Source: Alphaproteobacteria bacterium
Lineage (GTDB): Bacteria; Pseudomonadota; Alphaproteobacteria; UBA9219
Length of the DNA: 11,350 bases
Direction: 5' to 3'
Assembly (NCBI GenBank): GCA_028693775.1
Contig: JAQUUS010000023.1
Location: forward strand, 1-11,350
The notes beneath the pieces are model-generated. The model worked only from the letters and a program-made list of their open reading frames with translations, was not told where the DNA came from and ran no database searches. A program made the position numbers and the translations under genes. This document shows, one piece after another, positions 1 to 4,638 of this stretch. The number at the start of each line of letters is the position of its first letter. Position 1 is the first letter of the stretch.

Positions 1-1516
1 AGGTCAGTTCGCCCGCACGCGTGAAGTCGCCTTCGCGCTGGGCCTTGTCGAGCTCGGTTTTCGCCTGCTCAAGCTGCTCCTTGATTTTTTGCGCGCTGCC
101 GAGCTGCTCTTTTTCGGAACGCCAGCGCGAGGTCATGTCGGCGGATTGCTTTTCGAGCTCCGCCAGTTCCTTTTCGAGCTTCGACAAACGGTCTTTCGAG
201 GCGGAATCCGATTCCTTCTTCAGCGCCTCGCGCTCGATCTTGAGCTGGATAACCTTGCGGTCGATCTCGTCGATCTCCTCGGGCTTGCTGTCAACCTCCA
301 TGCGCAACCGCGCCGCGGCTTCGTCGATCAGGTCGATGGCTTTATCCGGCAGAAAACGGTCGGTGATATAACGGTTCGAGAGCGTGGCAGCCGCGACAAT
401 CGCGCCATCGGTGATGCGCACGCCGTGATGCATTTCGTATTTTTCCTTGAGCCCGCGCAAAATCGAAATCGTGTCGGCCACAGTCGGCTGGCTCACGAAA
501 ATGGGCTGGAAACGGCGAGCCAACGCGGCGTCCTTTTCGATATTCTGGCGGTATTCGTCGAGCGTCGTCGCGCCCACGCAGTGCAGCTCGCCGCGCGCCA
601 GCGCAGGTTTGAGCATATTGGAGGCATCCATCGAGCCTTCGGCCTTGCCCGCGCCGACCAGATTGTGAAGCTCGTCGATGAACACGATAATCTCGCCCGA
701 AGCCGCCGAGATTTCCTGCAACACGGCTTTCAGGCGCTCTTCGAATTCGCCCCGGAACTTCGCCCCGGCCACAAGCGCGCCGAGATCGATCGACAGAAGC
801 TTTTTGTCCTTCAGGCTTTCGGGCACATCGCCGCGCACAATGCGCTGGGCCAGCCCTTCGACAATGGCGGTTTTGCCCACGCCGGGCTCGCCGATCAGAA
901 CAGGATTGTTTTTCGTGCGCCGGGCCAAAACCTGAATCGTGCGGCGGATTTCCTCGTCGCGGCCGATCACGGGGTCCAGCTTGCCTTCGCGCGCCACTTG
1001 CGTGAGATCACGCGCATATTTCTTGAGGGCCTGATACCCCTGCTCGGCCTGCGCGCTGTCGGCAGTGCGCCCGCCGCGCAAATCGTTGATGACGCGATTC
1101 AGGGAGTCGGGACTCACGCCAGCTTCGGCAAGCGCCTTCTGCGCGGCCGTCCCGGATGCAAGCGCAACGCCGAGCAGCATCCGCTCGACGGTCACATAGC
1201 TGTCGCCCGCCTTTTTCGCGATGTCCTCGACAGACGACAAAAAGCGCGCGAATTCCGGCGAAAGCCGCAACTGGTCGGCGCTGCCGGAAGCATAGACTTC
1301 CGGAATTTTTTCGAGGGATAACTCAACGGCCTGCATAGCCTGCTGCGGATCGCCGCCTGCGGCGCGGATAAGCCCGGAGGCCAGGCCTTCCTTGTCGTCG
1401 AGCAACGCCTTGAGCAAATGGTCAAGCTGAAGCGTCTGATGCCGCTTGCCGAGCGCGATCATCTGCGCAGATTGAATGAATCCCTGCGATCTTTCGGTGA
1501 ATTTGTCGAAGTTCAT
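1..1516 (-). CDS. clpB: ATP-dependent disaggregase ClpB (Hsp100), N-terminal part; gene continues past the left edge
   Basis: This is the N-terminal 505 residues of ClpB, the cytoplasmic Hsp100 AAA+ ring that pulls polypeptides out of aggregates together with DnaK/DnaJ/GrpE. Reading from MNFDKFTERSQGF, the Clp N-domain repeats occupy about residues 1-145 and the first AAA+ domain follows. Its Walker A is GEPGVGKTA with the Lys at residue 215, close to the usual ClpB position. A Walker B-type IIVFIDELHNLVGAG, the sensor-region GATTLDEYR and the arginine-finger region ALARRFQPI are also readable. The visible part ends in a charged, heptad-like stretch (EREALKKES onward), which is the ClpB-specific middle coiled coil; this separates it from ClpA and ClpC. 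The second AAA+ domain lies outside the window. The start ATG has a GAGGGG ribosome site five bases upstream. An RpoH-type promoter precedes it, so heat-shock induction is likely. Identity is near certain; only the missing 3' half is unseen. Confidence 0.97.
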   Translation of the reverse strand, partial: MNFDKFTERSQGFIQSAQMIALGKRHQTLQLDHLLKALLDDKEGLASGLIRAAGGDPQQAMQAVELSLEKIPEVYASGSADQLRLSPEFARFLSSVEDIAKKAGDSYVTVERMLLGVALASGTAAQKALAEAGVSPDSLNRVINDLRGGRTADSAQAEQGYQALKKYARDLTQVAREGKLDPVIGRDEEIRRTIQVLARRTKNNPVLIGEPGVGKTAIVEGLAQRIVRGDVPESLKDKKLLSIDLGALVAGAKFRGEFEERLKAVLQEISAASGEIIVFIDELHNLVGAGKAEGSMDASNMLKPALARGELHCVGATTLDEYRQNIEKDAALARRFQPIFVSQPTVADTISILRGLKEKYEMHHGVRITDGAIVAAATLSNRYITDRFLPDKAIDLIDEAAARLRMEVDSKPEEIDEIDRKVIQLKIEREALKKESDSASKDRLSKLEKELAELEKQSADMTSRWRSEKEQLGSAQKIKEQLEQAKTELDKAQREGDFTRAGELT

Positions 1517-1543
1517 GAAAACCCCTCGGTTCTTCCACTCCTT

Positions 1544-1575
1544 CATAGGTAGGAAGGGTTCGGGGGAAATTCAAG
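1544..1575 (-). promoter_or_regulatory. Probable RpoH (sigma-32) heat-shock promoter of clpB
   Basis: On the minus strand CTTGAA (1575-1570) is followed by CCTACCTATG (1553-1544). Counting from CTTG, the spacer is 18 bases. This matches the alphaproteobacterial RpoH consensus as I recall it (CTTG-N17/18-CYTATNTNNG) at every fixed position but one. It starts just after the stop codon of the upstream membrane-protein gene and about 30 bases before the clpB ATG. clpB is a classic RpoH target. The match is read from sequence; activity is inferred. Confidence 0.65.
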
Positions 1576-1583
1576 CTCTTGCG

Positions 1584-2102
1584 TCAGGCCGGCTGCGCCG
1601 ACGGAAGACTGGCCGCCGGCTTTGCCGCCTTGCCCCGGCGCATAGCATAAAGAGTTATCGTATGAGCGCAGTTGAGAGACGTGACGCCAAGGCTGAAACC
1701 GGACAGACCAAAAGCCGCATCGCCACGAGCGCTCGCCATGGCGCCAGAGAGAAGCAGCCCCAACCCGGTTCCGATGGAAACGGCATACACAAGCCACAAG
1801 CCCCTGTCTCTCTTCCCCAACTCGCGAACATTCTCGGCCATGGCGCCATAATAATCGGAAGCCTTGTTCGGAAACGGTTCCGGACGAGACGCCATTTTGA
1901 CCGCGCTGTCGCCATATTGGGACACATGCAGAAGGCCAAACAATGACGAAGACGCGTATAACAATCCCAAAGCAGAATCGCCCTGTTTAACGGCCAGCCC
2001 CGAAGCCAACGCGCTCAGGCCAATCGCGGCCACGCCGCCCGCAACGCCCAATATTTCCCATTTTGCCTTCTTGTATCCTTCGATCAATTTTTCTTTTTGC
2101 AT
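1584..2102 (-). CDS. Unrecognised four-helix integral membrane protein
   Basis: This encodes a 172-residue protein I do not recognise. It starts MQKEKLIEGYKKAKWE, a short basic amphipathic leader. Four hydrophobic segments follow at roughly residues 17-36, 43-63, 101-122 and 127-152. They form two Gly/Ala/Ser-rich hairpins separated by a polar loop (about residues 66-98) that holds SQYGDSAVKM and a charged NVRELGKRDRG stretch. The tail is Lys/Ala/Pro-rich. No catalytic motif is visible. The two hairpins may be an internal duplication, since GLSALASGLAVKQGDSALGL and GLLLSGAMASARGDAAFGL resemble each other (both have a short basic-Gly-Asp turn between helices). The start has AAGGA upstream at good spacing. 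clpB follows 67 bases downstream on the same strand but has its own promoter, so co-regulation is uncertain. The reading frame looks real; function unknown. Confidence 0.7.
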   Translation of the reverse strand: MQKEKLIEGYKKAKWEILGVAGGVAAIGLSALASGLAVKQGDSALGLLYASSSLFGLLHVSQYGDSAVKMASRPEPFPNKASDYYGAMAENVRELGKRDRGLWLVYAVSIGTGLGLLLSGAMASARGDAAFGLSGFSLGVTSLNCAHTITLYAMRRGKAAKPAASLPSAQPA

Positions 2103-2170
2103 GGCCGTTCCTTAAAATGATGTAGAATATTCGGCAAGGCGCGACGCGCGCCGGAATAAATATATATATC

Positions 2171-2216
2171 GACAGGAAAGCGTTAGCATGGCCGATATCC
2201 TGTCTTCAATTTTTTT
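2171..2216 (+). terminator. Terminator-like hairpin with T-run and no upstream plus-strand gene
   Basis: GACAGGA (2171-2177) pairs perfectly with TCCTGTC (2198-2204) across a 20-base loop. TTCAA and then seven Ts (2210-2216) follow. The shape fits a plus-strand intrinsic terminator, although the loop is long and the T-run starts five bases after the stem. No plus-strand gene ends here, so it could close a small RNA or be chance. Confidence 0.3.
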
Positions 2217-2275
2217 AATGCTTTCGGGCCGCACCAACCGGTTAATTTGCAGGGAATGCATTAACGCATGAAAAC

Positions 2276-2313
2276 AAAACCCTCGTTGAATTAACCAAGA
2301 ACGAAGGGGTTTT
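2276..2313 (-). terminator. Rho-independent terminator downstream of the FliL-like gene
   Basis: The left arm is AAAACCCTCGTT (2276-2287) and the right arm is AACGAAGGGGTTTT (2300-2313), around a 12-base loop. They pair over 12 bp with a two-base bulge. Read on the minus strand the hairpin ends in TTTTGTTTTC, a good U-tract. It lies about 150 bases after the stop codon of the FliL-like gene. Plus-strand use is less likely, because only the Ts inside the stem are available there. Confidence 0.55.
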
Positions 2314-2465
2314 CCTTAGCCAAAGAGTCTTTAATTTTTCCGGAAAACTTGTGTCCGAAACGCCGGACAGATGCGACGATTCCTGTCGTATTCGATCCCG
2401 TCCGGTCGCAGCGCCGCAGTCCTCAGCCCCACAATTCTTTCAGGGCCTGACACAGCCTGCGAACC

Positions 2466-2915
2466 CTAGCGCATGTACATGTTTTGAATCAGGACATCGT
2501 TCACCGGCACGGGAATGCCGATGTTGTTAACCTCCCACAGCATTTCCTTGCGCAGCAAAAACATCGCGTGGGGACGGTCGAGGTCGTCGAGCTTGGCGCG
2601 CGGAAAATAGGCGTTGAGCCGGTCCATGACCTTCGGAACATATCCTTCGACGATCATCGCATAGCGGGGTTCGACCTCAAGCGTCAGATCGAGCTGCATC
2701 TGCATCGCAAACGGACCGCTGAACGCCACGTTCACTCGCGGCAGGCCGATATAGGACATCTCCGGAGCCCCGGAGCGCCGGACGGTTGTCGGCGCAGACC
2801 CGGACGAAATAACGTTTCCTGCATACAGAAAACCCAAAATCGCCAGCACTATGATTAACGCAGCGCTTCCTGCATAAAAGCGAATAAGCCTTGTTTTTTC
2901 TGCCTGATGGTCCAT
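2466..2915 (-). CDS. Small membrane-anchored protein resembling FliL
   Basis: The 149-residue product has a basic, polar N-terminus (MDHQAEKTRLIRF), one transmembrane helix (about residues 12-34) and a soluble domain of about 100 residues. That would give a cytoplasmic N-terminus and a periplasmic domain. The domain layout resembles FliL, the basal-body protein that associates with flagellar stators. Resemblances are a beta-strand segment (MQLDLTLEVEP) followed by a long helix with paired acidic and hydrophobic positions. The end of the protein, VPVNDVLIQNMYMR, resembles the usual FliL ending of valine-rich strand plus a final 'Q' segment. The length is slightly short for FliL. No flagellar genes are adjacent, which weakens the call. 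The ATG has no good ribosome site but sits six bases after a perfect TATAAT, so the message may be leaderless. A terminator follows. Confidence 0.55.
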   Translation of the reverse strand: MDHQAEKTRLIRFYAGSAALIIVLAILGFLYAGNVISSGSAPTTVRRSGAPEMSYIGLPRVNVAFSGPFAMQMQLDLTLEVEPRYAMIVEGYVPKVMDRLNAYFPRAKLDDLDRPHAMFLLRKEMLWEVNNIGIPVPVNDVLIQNMYMR

Positions 2916-2921
2916 CGGTGA

Positions 2922-2927
2922 ATTATA
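2922..2927 (-). promoter_or_regulatory. Consensus -10 box (TATAAT) implying a leaderless mRNA
   Basis: A perfect minus-strand TATAAT (2927-2922) lies six bases before the ATG of the FliL-like gene. Transcription would therefore begin at or beside the A of the start codon. There is no recognisable -35 hexamer at 16-18 bases. The region where it would lie is occupied by an inverted repeat (2932-2960), so an activator or repressor may act there. Confidence 0.45.
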
Positions 2928-2931
2928 GGCC

Positions 2932-2960
2932 TTTATCTTTAAGGAGCTTTTAAAGATAAA
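2932..2960. promoter_or_regulatory. Perfect 11-bp inverted repeat between divergent genes, candidate operator
   Basis: TTTATCTTTAA (2932-2942) and TTAAAGATAAA (2950-2960) are exact reverse complements around GGAGCTT. The element starts four bases upstream of the TATAAT of the FliL-like gene and ends 40 bases before the start codon of the RpiB-like gene. It therefore overlaps the expected promoter zones of both. Dyad symmetry and position suggest a binding site for a dimeric regulator. It is too AT-rich and wrongly placed for a terminator of either gene. Confidence 0.45.
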
Positions 2961-3000
2961 ATTAATCGGGTATTCTCCTTTTCGAGTTCAAGAGGGACAT

Positions 3001-3453
3001 ATGTCAGCAAATATTATCTCGATTGCATCGGATCACCGCGGCTTTGGGCTGAAAACCCTGTTTTGCGCCTCCATGAAGGACCGGGGAATCACCGTCGAAG
3101 ACTTCGGGCCGACGACGGACGCGACACGATGCGATGCAGGGGATTTTTCCGTCAAAGTTGTGGACTCCCTGCGCAATCAACCGGAACGGATGGGCGTTTT
3201 GATCTGCGGAACGGGGCAAGTCATGGCCCTGACCTCCAACCGTTTTGCTCACATTCGCGGCGCTTTGTGCACGAATTCAACCATGGTGCGCCTCGCGCGC
3301 CAGCATAACGACGCAAACATCCTGATCCTCGGCGCCCATATTATCGGGCAGGAAGTCGCCCTGGATTGTCTGAACGCATTTCTGACAACTGATTTCCTGG
3401 GCGGCCGCTACAAAGACCGCCTCGACAAATTGACAGCCTTGGGCGGCCTCTGA
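3001..3453 (+). CDS. rpiB: RpiB/LacAB-family sugar-phosphate isomerase, divergent
   Basis: This 150-residue protein has the full length and order of ribose-5-phosphate isomerase B, which interconverts ribose 5-phosphate and ribulose 5-phosphate in the cytoplasm. Motifs seen are ASDHRGFGLK at 9-18 (family GSDHAGFELK; Asp11 and His12), the catalytic-Cys loop CGTG at 69-72 (Cys69, Thr71), RGALC at 86-90, and RQHNDANILILG at 100-111 (His102 and Asn103, ring opening). It ends with GGRYKDRLDKL, matching the phosphate-binding arginine region. Two departures are notable. The usual GTGIGMSIAANK is GTGQVMALTSNR, and the usual VDYPD motif is CDAGD, losing the tyrosine. AGAGGG five bases before the ATG is a good ribosome site. 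It begins an operon with the two CoaBC-like genes (34-base gap). It could be a true RpiB or a paralog with a different phosphosugar. Confidence 0.85.
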   Translation: MSANIISIASDHRGFGLKTLFCASMKDRGITVEDFGPTTDATRCDAGDFSVKVVDSLRNQPERMGVLICGTGQVMALTSNRFAHIRGALCTNSTMVRLARQHNDANILILGAHIIGQEVALDCLNAFLTTDFLGGRYKDRLDKLTALGGL

Positions 3454-3487
3454 TTTGCGCCGCCCTCAAGGACTTTTGGGGGTTGCA

Positions 3488-4627
3488 ATGAGCGAAAACG
3501 ACAAGATTGCCCTGATCGTGACGGGAAGCATCGCAGCGATCAAAACGCTGCCGCTGATCGACGAGCTTCGCGGCGCAGGCCGCGACGTCTCCGTGATCCT
3601 GACTCGCGCCCCGCAGGAATGGGATTGGGTCAAGGTTGACGAACTCAAGGACGCCACCGGCAATCCCGTTCTGACCGAGGACGACAGCACCGCAGCCAAG
3701 GAAAAAACGATCCTCGCGGCAGGCACGGTTTTGGTCGTTCCCGCCAGCGCCGATTTCATCAGCCAGTTCGTGCATGAATCCACTCCGCTCGCCTGCGCGC
3801 TTCTGAGCGCGCTGCGCAAGGGCCGCGATTTCTTCTTCGCGCCCGCCATGAATGTGTGGATGTGGGGCCATCCCGCCACCCAGCGCAACTGCGCGGCCGC
3901 CGAAGGCGCGGGCGTCAAGATCATCGGCCCCGCCTGCGGACACATGGCGTGCGGCGACGAAGGCTACGGCCGCATGGCCGATGTCAAGGAGATCGCCGAA
4001 GCCATCGCGGCATCGCAGGAAGGGCGGCCTCACCAAGCCCTTTCGTATTACGACGACGCGAAGAAAGACCCCAGAGGCGTTATCCCCGTGCGCCCCGACG
4101 ACGGGCGCGTGCTTGTGGTTCTCGCAGGCGAAACCATGCCCTGGCCTTCGGTCAAGGAGCTGGTCAACGATCTCTCGCGCACCGGCATCGCAGCCGATTA
4201 CGTCCTCGACCCGAACTGGACCAAGCACAAGGATGAGCTCGAAGCCCTGATCAACGAAAAATGCATGGTCAACGGACAGGAATGCCAGACGCGCGAGGAA
4301 AGCGTCGTTTACTACAAGCACTTTCAGGACCCCGATCTCGAAGGTATGGAGCACATCAAGATTCCCGAAAGCAAGCGCCTGCTGTTCTTTCCGTTCATCG
4401 ACGACGAACTGGCCGTCAGGATGCTTCAGGGACGCGGCGGAACCTTGTGCCTCGATATGTACCTCGCCTCGAAAGCGCCCATCGTCACGACCGCCGAATG
4501 TCTCAGGCACCTCGCACCTTTCACAGCCGCAAGCCTGCGCAAGGACGGCATGGAAACCATCGATCATGTGGGCAGGCTTGTCTGCCTGAACGCGCACCCC
4601 CGCTCGCCGGGCTCTCAGCCTCATTGA
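3488..4627 (+). CDS. CoaC-like (HFCD family) flavoprotein with a tandemly duplicated domain
   Basis: The 379-residue protein belongs to the homo-oligomeric flavin cysteine decarboxylases (CoaC, EpiD). CoaC decarboxylates 4'-phosphopantothenoylcysteine in coenzyme A synthesis. Copy 1 (about 5-175) has the flavin-binding start IALIVTGSIAAIK, the loop VPASADF (family APATAN), PAMN at 119-122, MW at 125-126 and the substrate-clamp motif ACGDEGYGRM at 154-163. It has no His before residue 96, so the catalytic His of the HI-x-L motif is absent. Copy 2 (about 206-367) repeats the fold (GRVLVVLAGE; ELVNDLSRTG). It carries HIKI at 289-292 where that motif belongs, but reads TAEC in place of PAMN and lacks the CGD-G-GRM clamp. 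An in-frame TTG lies 11 codons earlier, but the ATG is preceded by GGGGG and begins at the fold start, so it was chosen. An AGGAGG-led CoaB-like gene follows 11 bases on. True CoaC activity is likely but unproven. Confidence 0.85.
   Translation: MSENDKIALIVTGSIAAIKTLPLIDELRGAGRDVSVILTRAPQEWDWVKVDELKDATGNPVLTEDDSTAAKEKTILAAGTVLVVPASADFISQFVHESTPLACALLSALRKGRDFFFAPAMNVWMWGHPATQRNCAAAEGAGVKIIGPACGHMACGDEGYGRMADVKEIAEAIAASQEGRPHQALSYYDDAKKDPRGVIPVRPDDGRVLVVLAGETMPWPSVKELVNDLSRTGIAADYVLDPNWTKHKDELEALINEKCMVNGQECQTREESVVYYKHFQDPDLEGMEHIKIPESKRLLFFPFIDDELAVRMLQGRGGTLCLDMYLASKAPIVTTAECLRHLAPFTAASLRKDGMETIDHVGRLVCLNAHPRSPGSQPH
3500..4588 (+). repeat. Protein-level tandem duplication within the CoaC-like gene
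   Basis: Residues 5-175 (3500-4012) and 206-367 (4103-4588) share the same element order: a beta-strand and loop start, a helix ending in a G-x-x-V/A-x-x-V/L strand (ELRGAGRDVSVIL against DLSRTGIAADYVL), a central P-containing strand (VLVVPASADF against LLFFPFIDDE), and a Pro-led strand before the PAMN position. Identity is low, so the duplication is old. Read by eye. Confidence 0.6.
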
Positions 4628-4638
4628 GGAGGACAAAA

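Larger units (their letters stand above)
2103..2465. other. Gene-free stretch with several hairpins
   Basis: No convincing reading frame is present in these roughly 360 bases. They are more AT-rich than the flanks and hold several inverted repeats: a GGCGCG/CGCGCC hairpin (2138-2152), a GACAGGA/TCCTGTC hairpin followed by seven Ts (2171-2216), a GTTAAT-based hairpin (2241-2265), a terminator (2276-2313), the 12-base palindrome TTTTCCGGAAAA (2336-2347) and TGTCCG/CGGACA (2352-2369). The promoter of the four-helix membrane protein should lie in 2103-2200, but no clear -35/-10 pair was found. The rest is 3' untranslated sequence of the FliL-like gene or a small RNA. Confidence 0.6.

Noticed and set aside
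89..1321. Long plus-strand open frame of about 410 codons opposite clpB
   Set aside because: It mirrors the well-conserved clpB frame in GC-rich DNA, has no recognisable domain and no ribosome site.
3455..3487. TTG start for the CoaC-like gene, 11 codons upstream
   Set aside because: The added residues lie outside the fold and the ATG at 3488 has a G-rich ribosome site.
4261..4638. Upstream in-frame extension of the CoaB-like gene
   Set aside because: These codons overlap the coding sequence of the CoaC-like gene in another frame. The AGGAGG-preceded ATG at 4639 starts exactly where CoaB similarity begins.
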